Below are positions 38,200 to 47,517 of a stretch of DNA of 64,000 nucleotides, piece after piece. Below the pieces are notes generated by a model that was given only the letters and a program-made list of their open reading frames with translations, made no database searches and was not told where the DNA came from. The stretch spans positions 1,674,001 to 1,738,000 of the forward strand of contig NZ_CP034438.1 in NCBI RefSeq assembly GCF_003952265.1, given 5' to 3'. How positions within the stretch are numbered: position 1 is the first letter of the stretch; every line of letters begins with the position of its first letter. This stretch comes from Flaviflexus salsibiostraticola. Lineage in GTDB: Bacteria > Actinomycetota > Actinomycetes > Actinomycetales > Actinomycetaceae. The position numbers and the translations under genes were made by a program.

Positions 38200-38227
38200 G
38201 AAGCGGGAGCCGAATGGCTCCCGCTTC
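38200..38227. terminator. Terminator hairpin after purB-dedA
   Basis: A 12-bp stem (38200-38211 with 38216-38227) with a GAAT loop, followed by TTCTTCTCT, between convergent genes. Confidence 0.85.
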
Positions 38228-38299
38228 TTCTCTGTCTGATTCGTCTGTCTAATTCCGTTCAGCAGGACGTCGCCGACTGCAGGCGCCGACCTCGCCCGG

Positions 38300-39244
38300 C
38301 TAGACCGCGTCCCCGTTGCGTATCTGGCTCTCGAGGTAGTGGAGGATCGCGCCCTCCCTCATGGCCCAGGGGCAGATCTCGATGCGGTCGAGCTTGAGGG
38401 ACTTCATCGCACGCCACGCCACTTCGGCTCCAGCCACGATCTGGAAGGTGCGCTCGGGGGTGATGCCGGGAAGCTCTGTGCGGGCGGCGGCGGGGATCTT
38501 GGCGAGCCGCGGGACCCAGTCCTCGAGGTCGGAGCGGGACATGCGGCGGCGCTCGGTCGGACCGACGACGGCGACGAGCTGGCCGCCGAGTCGGGCGAGG
38601 GAGCGGAAGGTCTTCGATGTTCCGACAACATGGTCGGGTTTCGGCAGCTGCTTGAGAGAGTCCGCGAGCGGCTTCATCTCCATCTTGATGTAGTCCCTCA
38701 TCTCCTCGACCTGCTTCTCGGTCGGCGGATCATCCGTGAGGAACTGCCTCGTCAGGCGGCCCGCACCGAGCGGGACCGAGGCGGAGAATTCGGGATTCTC
38801 GTCCGTGCCGTAGGCGACCTCGAAGGAGCCGCCGCCGATGTCGAGGACAAGGAGGCGGCCGGCCGCCCACCCGTGCCAGCGGCGCGCCGCGAGGAAGGTC
38901 AGGTCGGCCTCCTGCTTGCCCGACAGGACGGTGAGGTTGATGCCGGACAGCTCCTCGAGCCCGGCGAGGACCTCGGGGCCGTTCGCCGCCTCGCGCAGGG
39001 CCGAGGTTGCCATGCCGATGACCTCCTGGGCGCCGAAGCGCTCGGCGAACACCATCGCGCGGCTGACGGCCTCCCGGAGGGCGGTCACACCCTCGTCGAC
39101 GATCCGATTGTCATCGTCGAGATACTTCATGAGCCGGACGACGGTGCGGTCATCGGCAGCCGGGGCTGGCCGAGCACCGTAGTGGGCATCGACGACAAGC
39201 ATGTGGACCGTATTCGACCCAATATCAAGGACTCCGAGACGCAT
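38300..39244 (-). CDS. ppx: Exopolyphosphatase / Ppx-GppA family phosphatase
   Basis: 314 residues, the short actinobacterial form with the ASKHA ATPase-like fold. Motifs: LGVLDIGSNTVHMLV (phosphate 1), GMATSALREAAN, VLDIGGGSFEVAYG (phosphate 2) and the Glu of SGKQEADLTF. It hydrolyses polyphosphate or pppGpp. ATG 39244 has TACGCT 6 nt upstream on the minus strand, so it is probably leaderless. The frame stays open far upstream, but that part is antisense to the next gene and is discarded. Confidence 0.9.
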   Translation of the reverse strand: MRLGVLDIGSNTVHMLVVDAHYGARPAPAADDRTVVRLMKYLDDDNRIVDEGVTALREAVSRAMVFAERFGAQEVIGMATSALREAANGPEVLAGLEELSGINLTVLSGKQEADLTFLAARRWHGWAAGRLLVLDIGGGSFEVAYGTDENPEFSASVPLGAGRLTRQFLTDDPPTEKQVEEMRDYIKMEMKPLADSLKQLPKPDHVVGTSKTFRSLARLGGQLVAVVGPTERRRMSRSDLEDWVPRLAKIPAAARTELPGITPERTFQIVAGAEVAWRAMKSLKLDRIEICPWAMREGAILHYLESQIRNGDAV

Positions 39245-39298
39245 GGACCAAGCGTAATGCAGTACCCTCGGTTGTGGACCCAGAAAGATTGAGGAATC

Positions 39299-40687
39299 GT
39301 GTCGAATACTTACTCTCTGCCACTGACACCCGGCCAAGTGCGCGGCTTCACGGAGAACGGCCTCGACTACATCTCCGGCCTCGCCGTCATCGCCGACGAC
39401 ATCGATGAGATCACCGAGATCCCCGACCTCATCGAGCTGTTCCAGCTCGGCTTCGAGGGCAGCCCGTTCAAGACCGATGAGCCATTCTACTCGATGGAGC
39501 TCGTCGCGGGCCCGCTCGTCCAGTCCCGCCGGGCCGTGGGCCCCCTCCACCCGGAGGCGTTCCTCGGCGGCATCTTCGAAGTCCTCCCCTTCGACGCGAC
39601 CGGCGTCGCGAAGGCCGCGGGGCTCGAGACGAGCCTCCTGTGGGTCGAGCCCGCCCGGGTGACCGCGGGATCGACGATCTGGAAGCATATGCCGGGCGAG
39701 GATGAGCCGGAGATGGTCGCCGCCTACCATGGCGTCGCCTACGGCTGGGAGACAGAGGCCGGATTCAAGGCGATCGTCCCCTCGAACTTCATCGGCACCG
39801 TCATCAAGCGCTCCTGGGGCGAGATCCCGTGCGACGTCGAGATCGAGGATGGCAGGCCGGTTGCCGTCACGCTCGTCTCCCCCGCGGAGCCGCCCACCGA
39901 GGAGGGGTTCGAGCAGATCGAATCCGGCCTCTGGGCGAAGAGGCTCGCCTACAGCGAGGACATGGAGATCTACGAGTCGCAGAAGATCGCGAAGGTCGAT
40001 GGGCTTCCCGCCCGGGTGCTGCGGCCGATCAGGCGCGACAATCAGACGATGCTCGAAGTGCAGGCGCTCCTGCCGGACGCCCCGTACGCGCGGGCGAACG
40101 GCTACTCCCGCTACGCGCCGACCGTGTTCGTCAAGGCTGTGCCGCTCGAGGGCATGAAGGCCCAGGTCCGCAACGCCACACCGACGACGTGGGTCATCGA
40201 CGACATCCGGCCCGCAATGTCGAACGACATGGTGGGCAAGGACCTCACCGACACGACGGCCCTCATCCCCGACATGTTCAAGCTGCTCGTCAACGCGGTC
40301 CCGGACGGCTTCTCCTCCATCACCCTGTTCATGCAGATCGTCGGCAATCACTTCGTGTTCCTCGGCGAGTACACGAAGGACGGCGAGACGGAGCGACTGA
40401 CCTCGATCCCGACCTCGCTCGTCCACTACACCCGCCAGCTGAAGAAGAACACGTACACGCCCGAGGACGGCGGGTTCTTCCTCGCCAAGTTCGTCTTCGA
40501 CTCGACCGGCACCGGCAACTTCGGCTTCAACAAGCAGGACCAGCCGATGTGGGCGTCCCAGGTCCCGGTCGACGACTGGAAGAAGGACCTCGAGGAATAC
40601 CCGCGGCCCGGATCTGCGACCCCCGACTGGCTCATCGATGCGACAACCGGCAGACTGGTCGGATCAGCAGCCGAGGAGGACTCATGA
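39299..40687 (+). CDS. Uncharacterised protein with YezG-like C-terminal region
   Basis: 462 residues, soluble, acidic, no signal peptide or membrane helix. I do not recognise the first ~340 residues. The last ~110 (from about VPDGFSSITLFMQIVGN, then TGNFGFNKQDQPMWAS and DLEEYPRP) resemble the C-terminal strand-helix of YezG/DUF600-type proteins, several of which are immunity proteins of polymorphic toxins. The likeness is by eye and tentative. GTG 39299 has GAGGA 4 nt upstream. The stop overlaps the start of the 81-residue gene (ATGA), so the two products are probably made together. No toxin gene is nearby. Confidence 0.6.
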   Translation: MSNTYSLPLTPGQVRGFTENGLDYISGLAVIADDIDEITEIPDLIELFQLGFEGSPFKTDEPFYSMELVAGPLVQSRRAVGPLHPEAFLGGIFEVLPFDATGVAKAAGLETSLLWVEPARVTAGSTIWKHMPGEDEPEMVAAYHGVAYGWETEAGFKAIVPSNFIGTVIKRSWGEIPCDVEIEDGRPVAVTLVSPAEPPTEEGFEQIESGLWAKRLAYSEDMEIYESQKIAKVDGLPARVLRPIRRDNQTMLEVQALLPDAPYARANGYSRYAPTVFVKAVPLEGMKAQVRNATPTTWVIDDIRPAMSNDMVGKDLTDTTALIPDMFKLLVNAVPDGFSSITLFMQIVGNHFVFLGEYTKDGETERLTSIPTSLVHYTRQLKKNTYTPEDGGFFLAKFVFDSTGTGNFGFNKQDQPMWASQVPVDDWKKDLEEYPRPGSATPDWLIDATTGRLVGSAAEEDS

Positions 40688-40929
40688 TTCAGCTCAAGAT
40701 GACGGGCATCAACAGCGATGTCGACGTCGCGAAGGTCGTTGAGCAGCTCGAGAACATCGGATCGCTCAACGAGATCATGGTGACCCTCGGATCCGACTCG
40801 AACGCGACGGTCATCGTGACCGGCAGCGCGGACGACGATACGCTGCGCGACGCGGTCTCGAAGGCCGGCAGCTACTCGCTGCTCGGCATCGAGCGCCAGG
40901 GCCTCGATCCCTACAACCAGGACCGCTGA
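40684..40929 (+). CDS. Small HMA-fold-like protein lacking the CxxC metal site
   Basis: 81 residues. The pattern MIQLKMTGI-VAKVVEQLENIGSL-ATVIVTGSADDDTLRDAVSKAG copies the beta-alpha-beta-beta-alpha-beta order of heavy-metal-associated domains, ending with the usual LRDAVSKAGYS-like helix. Where such domains have CxxC after TGM/TGI, this protein has NSDVD, so it cannot bind copper in the normal way. It is translationally coupled to the uncharacterised gene upstream. Function unknown; perhaps a protein-binding derivative of the fold. Confidence 0.6.
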   Translation: MIQLKMTGINSDVDVAKVVEQLENIGSLNEIMVTLGSDSNATVIVTGSADDDTLRDAVSKAGSYSLLGIERQGLDPYNQDR

Positions 40930-40939
40930 CCCTCCCCTC

Positions 40940-43522
40940 ATGACACGGAGAGCCGCTCTCCTCGTCGACGCCGAGGATCGGTGGATACGCAGGCCGCGCG
41001 ACCTTTTCGGCGCGCTTCTTTCCTTCGCAGGGATTGTCTTCATCTTGGCGTTCTCCGTGTACGCCGCGTCGACGACGGTCGCAGTGACAACGGACGTCCG
41101 TGAGGCGACGAACGACTTTCTCGCGGCGGTCTTCATCATGCCGGTCAACATCCTCGAGGGCCTGCTCACCTTCTTCGCCCCACTCGCCGTCCTCATGGAG
41201 CTCATGTGGACGCGGCGGTGGCGGGCGCTCGCGAGCGCCGTCCTCGCCATGGTGTTCGCCGGGATCCTGTCAAACGTGACGGTCTGGCTGCTCAAGGAAT
41301 ACCTGCCGGATTCCCCGATCACGAACACGATCGCGGTCGCCGTCGAGGGCCAGTCGATCATCCTCCTCGTGCCCTACATGGCGATCATCGCGGCGCTGTG
41401 CACGGCCGCGGGAACCCGCGGCTCCCTCGTGTCGGTGCGCTGGACGTGGCCGCTGCTGTGGATCGTCGTCATCCTCTCGATCCTTCAGGGTCAGCAGACC
41501 CTGCCGGGCGCGATCTCCATCGTCCTCCTCGGCTCCGTCGTCGGCCAGCTCGTCGTCTTCCTCATCGGCACCGTGCCCGAACGCGCGGGCGGCCTCAGCC
41601 TCATCCGCCTCATCCGCCGAGCCGGCGTCGACGCCGCCGAGGTCGTTCGGGTCGGGGCTATCGACATCGACAATCTCTACGCGTGGCGGGTGACGACGTC
41701 GTCCCCGATCGGCTATCTGGACCGGTTCGGCATCGCCCAGATCCAGGAGCTCCTCACCCGAGCATTCGACCCCATCGACATCGTCGATGAGGACTCGAAA
41801 TCGGAGGGGATCGTGCCCGAGGCGGCCGTCGACCCGGTTGCCGTCTTCGAGGACTACGAGCGATTCTCCGTGCCCCGCTCGGACACGATCTCCCGGAACT
41901 ACGTCATCATCGACTCCAGCGGCGTCGCCCATCATGCCGCCGTCCTCGATGGGGATCGGCACCTCCTCTCGTGGCTCTCCTCGACCTGGTCGAAGATCCG
42001 CCTGCGGATCCAGTACAGGCAGTCGGATGCGACGATCCACGGCACGGCCGACAAGGTCACGCTCATGACGCTTGCCGCCCAGCACAGCGGCATCGTCGGC
42101 CCCGACCTCGTCGGAGTCTCCTCCTCCGATGACTCCGTCGTCATCCTCACGAAGCTGCTGCGCGCGCCCACGCTCGCGGAGGTGGAGGAGGAGGATCTGA
42201 CGGACGAGGTCATCGACCAGCTGTGGGAGGTGCTCGCAACCGCCCACAGGAAGGGCCTCGCCCACCGCAACATCCACGCCGGCATCGTCCTCCTCGACAA
42301 GGGCGAGCTCATCGTCACGAACTGGCATGACGGGACGATCGCCTCGTCCGAGATCGCCCGCCGCATCGACCTCGCTCAGGGCATCACCATGCTCGCAGCC
42401 CTCGTCGGCACCGAGCGTGCGCTGGCCTCTTTCGAGCGCGTCTACAGCCGCGAGCAGCTGCTGACGACCGCTCCGATCATGCAGCGGAGCATCCTGCCCC
42501 GTCAGACGGTGTCGCGCATGGGGAAGGACGTTGCGAAGAGCCTGCGGGAGGCGATCTCGGCCCGCGTCCCCTCGAACGAGACCCCGACCCAGATCGAGGT
42601 GCGGCGCTTCTCGCCGAAGACGGTCGTCTCGGTGACGATCGGCGTGTTCGCGGTCTACATCCTGCTCGGCTCGATCAACTTCGCCGACGTGTGGGCGGCG
42701 ATGCGGCAGGCGAATCCGCTGTTCCTCGTCGCCGCCTTCGGCGGCTCTGTCCTCACGTACTTTGGGGCGGCGCTCCACCTCAAGGCCTACACGCCTGAAC
42801 GGCTCCCGCTCGGCGAGACAACAATCGTCCAGGTGGCCGCGTCGATCATCACGCTCGTCATGCCGGCTGGCATCGGCCCCGCCGCCCTCAACCTGCGCTA
42901 CCTCAACAAGAAGGGAATTCCGACCACCCTCGGGGTCGCGACTGTCTCCCTCGTCCAGATCGCTCAGCTCGTGACGACAATCCTCACTCTCATCCTCGTC
43001 GCCCTGTTGACGGGGGAGATGGGGGCCCTGTCCCTGCCGTCCGGCTCGCTCATCTTCACGATCGTCGCGCTGCTCGCCATCGTCGCCGCACTCCTCCTCA
43101 TCAAGCCGCTGCGCCGCTGGCTCTCCGCAAAGATCCAGCCGACCTTCGACCAGGTGTGGCCCCGAGTCGTCTGGCTGATCTCGCATCCTGACAAGATCCT
43201 CCTCGGCATTGCCGGCTCTCTTCTCCAGACGGTCGGCTATGTGGCCGCCTTCGGCTTCTCGCTCGCCTCCTTCGGGTACACGCTGCCCGTCATGACCCTC
43301 GCGATCACCTTCCTCATCTCGAACACGCTCGGCTCGGTCGTGCCCTCCCCCGGCGGTATCGGCCCCGTTGAGGCTGCCCTCACGGGCGGTCTCGCGGTCG
43401 CGGGAATCCCCTACTCGATCGCACTGTCGACCGCACTCATCTACCGCCTGCTCACGTTCTGGGGCGGGGTTCCGCTCGGATGGTTCGCCCTGCGCCACCT
43501 CCAGCGGAAGGATCTTGCGTGA
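40940..43522 (+). CDS. Flippase-like membrane protein with degenerate kinase-like domain (LPG synthase TM family)
   Basis: 860 residues in three parts. Residues ~20-220 contain about six membrane helices. A cytoplasmic region follows with a kinase-like lobe whose catalytic loop reads LAHRNIHAGIVLL instead of HRDLK (near residue 440), and WHDG where DFG is expected. The C-terminal ~320 residues form the lysylphosphatidylglycerol-synthase-TM/UPF0104 domain (SNTLGSVVPSPGGIGPVEAAL). Similar fusions are known in actinobacteria. Loss of the catalytic Asp suggests a lipid- or nucleotide-sensing pseudokinase. It overlaps the DUF2079 gene by GTGA. Confidence 0.78.
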   Translation: MTRRAALLVDAEDRWIRRPRDLFGALLSFAGIVFILAFSVYAASTTVAVTTDVREATNDFLAAVFIMPVNILEGLLTFFAPLAVLMELMWTRRWRALASAVLAMVFAGILSNVTVWLLKEYLPDSPITNTIAVAVEGQSIILLVPYMAIIAALCTAAGTRGSLVSVRWTWPLLWIVVILSILQGQQTLPGAISIVLLGSVVGQLVVFLIGTVPERAGGLSLIRLIRRAGVDAAEVVRVGAIDIDNLYAWRVTTSSPIGYLDRFGIAQIQELLTRAFDPIDIVDEDSKSEGIVPEAAVDPVAVFEDYERFSVPRSDTISRNYVIIDSSGVAHHAAVLDGDRHLLSWLSSTWSKIRLRIQYRQSDATIHGTADKVTLMTLAAQHSGIVGPDLVGVSSSDDSVVILTKLLRAPTLAEVEEEDLTDEVIDQLWEVLATAHRKGLAHRNIHAGIVLLDKGELIVTNWHDGTIASSEIARRIDLAQGITMLAALVGTERALASFERVYSREQLLTTAPIMQRSILPRQTVSRMGKDVAKSLREAISARVPSNETPTQIEVRRFSPKTVVSVTIGVFAVYILLGSINFADVWAAMRQANPLFLVAAFGGSVLTYFGAALHLKAYTPERLPLGETTIVQVAASIITLVMPAGIGPAALNLRYLNKKGIPTTLGVATVSLVQIAQLVTTILTLILVALLTGEMGALSLPSGSLIFTIVALLAIVAALLLIKPLRRWLSAKIQPTFDQVWPRVVWLISHPDKILLGIAGSLLQTVGYVAAFGFSLASFGYTLPVMTLAITFLISNTLGSVVPSPGGIGPVEAALTGGLAVAGIPYSIALSTALIYRLLTFWGGVPLGWFALRHLQRKDLA

Positions 43523-44802
43523 GGCGACTCATGCCGGCAGGCTTCAGCCTTGCCGCCTTCGTCCTCTACACGGCCCTGTCGTGGATCATGTGGGACAACT
43601 ACATCTCCCCCTCGTGGGATCTCGGGATCTTCACCCAGCTGGCGAAGGCCTACGCGAACGTCGAGGTCCCGATCGTCGACATCAAGGGCGACGGATACAA
43701 CCTGCTGGGCGATCATTTCCACCCGATCCTCGTCCTTCTCGCGCCGTTCTACCGGCTCTTCCCCACGGGCTTCACCCTGCTCGTCATCCAGTCGGCACTG
43801 TTCGCGGCCTCGGCGTGGCCGATCGTCAGCCTGGCCCAGGAGCGGCTGGGCCGCGGCCCCGCCCTCCTCGTGGGCGGCTCCTACGTCCTGTCGTGGGGCC
43901 TCTTCAACGCCGTGTGGGCACAGTTCCACGAGATCGCCTTCGCGGTCCCCCTCCTCGCATTCGGCCTCGTGTGGTGGGTGCGGGGCAGGAAGATCCACGC
44001 CGCGGTCGCCATTGCCCTGCTTGTCTTCGTCAAGGAGGACCTGGGGCTGACCGTGGCCGCGTTCGGCCTCGCGATCTACCTCCGCGAGCGCAGCCGCGAG
44101 AATCTCCGCTTCGGGCTGTTCTTTGTCGCCTGGGGTCTCGTGTGGGCCGCGCTGGCGACGATGGTGATCCTGCCGGCCCTCAACCCGTACGGCCAGTGGG
44201 ACTACACGGACAATCTCTCGCTCGTGAGCCAGCTGACGGCCGGGATGCCGGAGAAGGCCTTCACCGTCGCCCTCCTCATCCTCGCCGCCGGCATCGTCGG
44301 CGTCCGCTCACCCCTCATGCTCATCATGCTGCCGACCCTCGCATGGCGCTTCGTCGGCAATGTCAGCTTCTACTGGGGATGGGAGTTCCACTACTCCGCC
44401 CCGCTCATTCCCATCGCCGCCGTCGCCCTCATCGAGGCCGCGACCGGCAGGTGGCGGACACTCGCCCCCGTCATCGCCCTCGCCGCGGCGATCGGCATGC
44501 TGACCCAGACCCGGGTCGATCTTCTGTGGGACCGCGAGGGCTGGCAGGCGGACGCGTCAGGCGCACTCGCCGTCGCCCAGTCATACGACACGGTGGCGAG
44601 CGACACCAGTCTGCTCGCCTACCTCGTGCCGCACACGAATGCGTATTGGCTCGGGACTCTCGGGGAGGTCGTGCCCGACGCGGTGGCAGTTGACCGGCTC
44701 CGACGCGTCGACGCCGAGGAGTGGGCCGAGGAGTATATCGGGGGCGAGTGGCGAACCGTCTACCTCGATGAGCGCTGGCAGGTCGTCGCGCCCGCTGATT
44801 GA
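43519..44802 (+). CDS. DUF2079-domain membrane protein (glycosyltransferase-C-like)
   Basis: 427 residues with about ten membrane helices. The N-terminal YISPSWDLGIFTQLAKAY and the loop DGYNLLGDHFHPILVLLAPFYRLFP match DUF2079 membrane proteins, distantly related to GT-C glycosyltransferases that use polyprenyl-phosphate sugars. The DHFHP loop could supply the catalytic acid residue. GTG 43519 overlaps the upstream stop, so it is made with the flippase-like protein. Together they suggest handling of an envelope lipid or glycan; this is inference. Confidence 0.78.
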   Translation: MRRLMPAGFSLAAFVLYTALSWIMWDNYISPSWDLGIFTQLAKAYANVEVPIVDIKGDGYNLLGDHFHPILVLLAPFYRLFPTGFTLLVIQSALFAASAWPIVSLAQERLGRGPALLVGGSYVLSWGLFNAVWAQFHEIAFAVPLLAFGLVWWVRGRKIHAAVAIALLVFVKEDLGLTVAAFGLAIYLRERSRENLRFGLFFVAWGLVWAALATMVILPALNPYGQWDYTDNLSLVSQLTAGMPEKAFTVALLILAAGIVGVRSPLMLIMLPTLAWRFVGNVSFYWGWEFHYSAPLIPIAAVALIEAATGRWRTLAPVIALAAAIGMLTQTRVDLLWDREGWQADASGALAVAQSYDTVASDTSLLAYLVPHTNAYWLGTLGEVVPDAVAVDRLRRVDAEEWAEEYIGGEWRTVYLDERWQVVAPAD

Positions 44803-44847
44803 CGGTTCTCCCACGCCATTCGAAGATTCGAGTGGCACTATTGAGTC

Positions 44848-46500
44848 ATGAGTGATCGAGCAGGTACCCCAGCACGTCCAGAAGACCTCATCGACGTCGA
44901 CGAGGTCGTCTCCGCCTACTATGACCGTGAGCCGGTCGAGCCCGTGGCCTTCGGCACCTCGGGGCACCGCGGCTCGTCCCTCGACGGCGCCTTCAATGAG
45001 GGCCACATCGCCGCCATCGCCGCCGCCATCGTCGAATATCGCGCGGAGCAGGGCTATGACGGTGAGCTCTACATCGGTCGCGACACACACGCACTGTCGG
45101 AGCCCGCGCAGCGCACCGCCGTCGAGGTCTTCGCGGCGCACGGCGTGACGATCCGCCTCGATGCACGCAACCGCTTCACCCCGACCCCGGCAGTCTCCCT
45201 CGCGATCCTCCGCGCCAACGGCGCGGGCACCGATGCGGGTGTCCGGGTCAAGGGGCCGGGGCTGGCCGATGGGGTTGTCATCACGCCCTCCCACAACCCG
45301 CCCCGCGACGGCGGCTTCAAATACAATCCGCCGACCGGCGGCCCGGCCGATTCCGAGGCGACCTCATGGATCGCGGCCCGCGCGAACGAGCTCATGAAGG
45401 ACTGGCGGTCAATTCCGCGCCTGCCGTACGAGGAGGCCCGCGTCGCGCCCGGCACGGGGACCCACGACTTCCTCTCCGCCTACGTCGACGACCTGGAGAA
45501 CGTCATCGACATGGAGGCGATCCGCACCGCGGGAGTGAAGATCGGGGCGGACCCGATGGGTGGGGCCTCGGTCGACTATTGGGGTGCCATCGCCGAGCGA
45601 TACGGAATCGACCTCACGGTCGTCAACCCCGAGGTCGACCCGACGTGGCGGTTCATGACCCTCGACTGGGATGAGAAGATCCGCATGGACTGCTCCTCCC
45701 CGTACGCGATGGCGGCGCTGCGGGACCGCATGAGCGGGGACGCGCCGTTCGACATTGCGACAGGCAATGATGCCGACGCAGATCGGCATGGCATCGTGAC
45801 GAAGGATGGCGGGCTCATGAACCCGAACCACTTCCTCGCGGTTGCGATCGACTATCTGTTTACGCACCGGGAGGGGTGGCGGAAGGACGCGGGGATCGGC
45901 AAGACCCTCGTCTCCTCCGCTCTCATCGACCGTGTCGCCGACGCCCTCGGCCGGCGCCTCGTCGAGGTCCCCGTCGGCTTCAAGCACTTCGTGCCCGGCC
46001 TGCTCGACGGCTCGCTCGGCTTCGGCGGTGAGGAGTCGGCCGGCGCCTCCTTCCTCCGCAGGGACGGCACCGTGTGGACGACCGACAAGGACGGCCTCCT
46101 TCTCTGCCTCCTCGCCGCTGAGATGGTGGCCGTGACCGGCAGGACGCCGTCCCAGCTCCACGCCGAGCTCGTCGAGAAGCACTCACCCTCGGCCTACGCC
46201 CGCATCGACGCCCCCGCCTCCAAGGAGGAGAAGGCGAAGCTCGGCGCCCTGTCCCCCTCGGATGTGACGGCGACGGAACTCGCGGGCGAGGAGATCACCG
46301 ACCGCCTCGTCAACGCCCCCGGCAACGGCGAGCCGATCGGCGGACTCAAGGTGACGACGAAGAACGCCTGGTTCGCCGCGCGCCCCTCGGGCACGGAGGA
46401 CGTGTACAAGATCTACGCCGAGTCCTTCAAGGGCGAAGAGCACCTCGCCGAGGTGCAGGAGGCCGCCCGCGAGGTGGTCAACGCAGCACTGAAGGGCTGA
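44848..46500 (+). CDS. pgm: Phosphoglucomutase (alpha-D-glucose phosphate-specific)
   Basis: 550 residues, matching the long bacterial Pgm. The phosphoserine loop is [21 protein letters not shown], the metal loop [10 protein letters not shown], the sugar loop [12 protein letters not shown], and the phosphate site [12 protein letters not shown]. It interconverts glucose-1-P and glucose-6-P, linking to glycogen, trehalose and envelope sugars. CACTAT lies 6 nt before the ATG. It is followed by a strong terminator. Confidence 0.96.
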   Translation: MSDRAGTPARPEDLIDVDEVVSAYYDREPVEPVAFGTSGHRGSSLDGAFNEGHIAAIAAAIVEYRAEQGYDGELYIGRDTHALSEPAQRTAVEVFAAHGVTIRLDARNRFTPTPAVSLAILRANGAGTDAGVRVKGPGLADGVVITPSHNPPRDGGFKYNPPTGGPADSEATSWIAARANELMKDWRSIPRLPYEEARVAPGTGTHDFLSAYVDDLENVIDMEAIRTAGVKIGADPMGGASVDYWGAIAERYGIDLTVVNPEVDPTWRFMTLDWDEKIRMDCSSPYAMAALRDRMSGDAPFDIATGNDADADRHGIVTKDGGLMNPNHFLAVAIDYLFTHREGWRKDAGIGKTLVSSALIDRVADALGRRLVEVPVGFKHFVPGLLDGSLGFGGEESAGASFLRRDGTVWTTDKDGLLLCLLAAEMVAVTGRTPSQLHAELVEKHSPSAYARIDAPASKEEKAKLGALSPSDVTATELAGEEITDRLVNAPGNGEPIGGLKVTTKNAWFAARPSGTEDVYKIYAESFKGEEHLAEVQEAAREVVNAALKG

Positions 46501-46518
46501 CAGGCTCCGCCTGACATG

Positions 46519-46551
46519 CAGCGGGACCCGCCGTAGTGGCGGGTCCCGCTG
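46519..46551. terminator. Terminator hairpin after pgm
   Basis: A 14-bp perfect stem (46519-46532 with 46538-46551) with a GTAGT loop lies between pgm and the convergent CPBP remnant. Confidence 0.85.
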
Positions 46552-46607
46552 TCTCCTGCTCTGCTCTGTCTATGGTCCGGGCCGCTCGCACGCGAGGGCG
46601 GCGCCCG

Positions 46608-47231
46608 CTACAGCTGGAAGGCGGCCGCTGCGGCCAGCGCGCCGAAGGCGTTGAAGGCCCAGTGGAGGCCGATGGGGGCGAGGATCGAGTCGGCTCGGTG
46701 ACGCAGCCACGTGAAGGCGGCACCCGCGAACGAGGTGGCGATGACGGCGAGGCCGATTCCGGCCCACTGGGCTCCGGTTCCCGAGCCGAGAATGTTCGTG
46801 AGGCCGGCGTTGCCCGCGGTCAGGTGGAGCGAGGAGCCGATATGCCAGAGTCCGAACAGCAGCGAGCCGATGATGACGACGGCTTTGAGTCCGCCGAGCT
46901 TGTGGAGCGAGCTGTGGAGGATCCCGCGGAATGCCAGCTCTTCGGGCAGAACCGTCTGGATGGGGATGAGAATGAACGCGGCGACAAGCGCCTTGCGTGC
47001 CGACGAATAGGTGTCGCTGAGGAAGAAGTCACGAGTGATCGGCAGGAGCATGCCGATGATGACTGCGAGCAGAACAGCCCCGGCGGCGATACCGCCGTAG
47101 ATAAGGCCCTTCTTGACGGTTCTCCGAGATAGGCCGATGTCGGCCCACGTGTGGCCGAAGGCCTTGCCGACGGCGAGGATGATGATCGCGCCGAGGGGAA
47201 CCGTGAAGAACCACATCGACAGTAAGAATAG
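46608..47231 (-). pseudogene. CPBP-family intramembrane protease, C-terminal part cut by IS110
   Basis: 207 codons of an Abi/CPBP membrane protease. All three catalytic motifs are here: EELAFR, FGLWH (FxxxH) and HWAFN (HxxxN), embedded in six helices. The open frame runs upstream to GTG 47264, but its first 11 codons lie in the IS element and are not native. The missing N-terminal 44 codons are at 48601-48732, on the same strand beyond the element. Joined at CCC|CTA the two parts give an uninterrupted protein of 251 residues, normal for the family. A truncated product from an IS-derived start is possible but would lack the first helix. Confidence 0.85.
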
Positions 47232-47243
47232 AAGTGCCTGATC

Positions 47244-47408
47244 TTCTCGAATGGTTTGACCCACACAGCGATCGACCCCTGAACAGTCGGTCAGGTGCCG
47301 TGAGTGTTCCCGAAAGGTTCTGACTCACACTCTGATCGACCAGCGTGTCTTTCCCCGGACCTGTCGACCATTCGAGAACACTCACGGCGAGGCTTTCGCC
47401 TCGCCGTG
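47244..47408 (+). ncRNA. Candidate bridge RNA region of IS110
   Basis: The leader upstream of the transposase is packed with repeats. 47244-47255 pairs perfectly with 47367-47378 (12 bp). 47298-47309 pairs perfectly with 47376-47387 (12 bp). 47383-47393 pairs with 47398-47408 in a tight hairpin (11 bp, TTTC loop). The last two stems share 47383-47387 and cannot form together, and the first two share 47376-47378. Two imperfect direct copies (16/20) ending GATCGACC lie at 47258-47277 and 47322-47341. IS110 recombinases of this gene order use an RNA from this position to choose target and donor DNA. No promoter was identified, and the RNA itself is inferred. Confidence 0.55.
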
Positions 47409-47517
47409 ATCATGTGACTCAAGAAGGGCCTGAACACCTTTTCTCTTTACTGTCTTGTCCAGGTTACCGGTCGATACGAAAGCACCACAAACAATGCACA
47501 TCGATTGGAGAAACCTC

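Noticed and set aside
38300..40426. 708-residue minus-strand open frame
   Set aside because: Only its last 314 codons (from 39244) match Ppx/GppA; the rest is antisense to the coupled gene pair and is a high-GC frame artefact.
39299..40929. Toxin-antitoxin system
   Set aside because: The YezG likeness is weak and no toxin gene or small toxic frame lies beside the pair.
41270..43498. 742-residue minus-strand open frame
   Set aside because: Arg/Asp/Glu-rich shadow of the flippase-like membrane protein.
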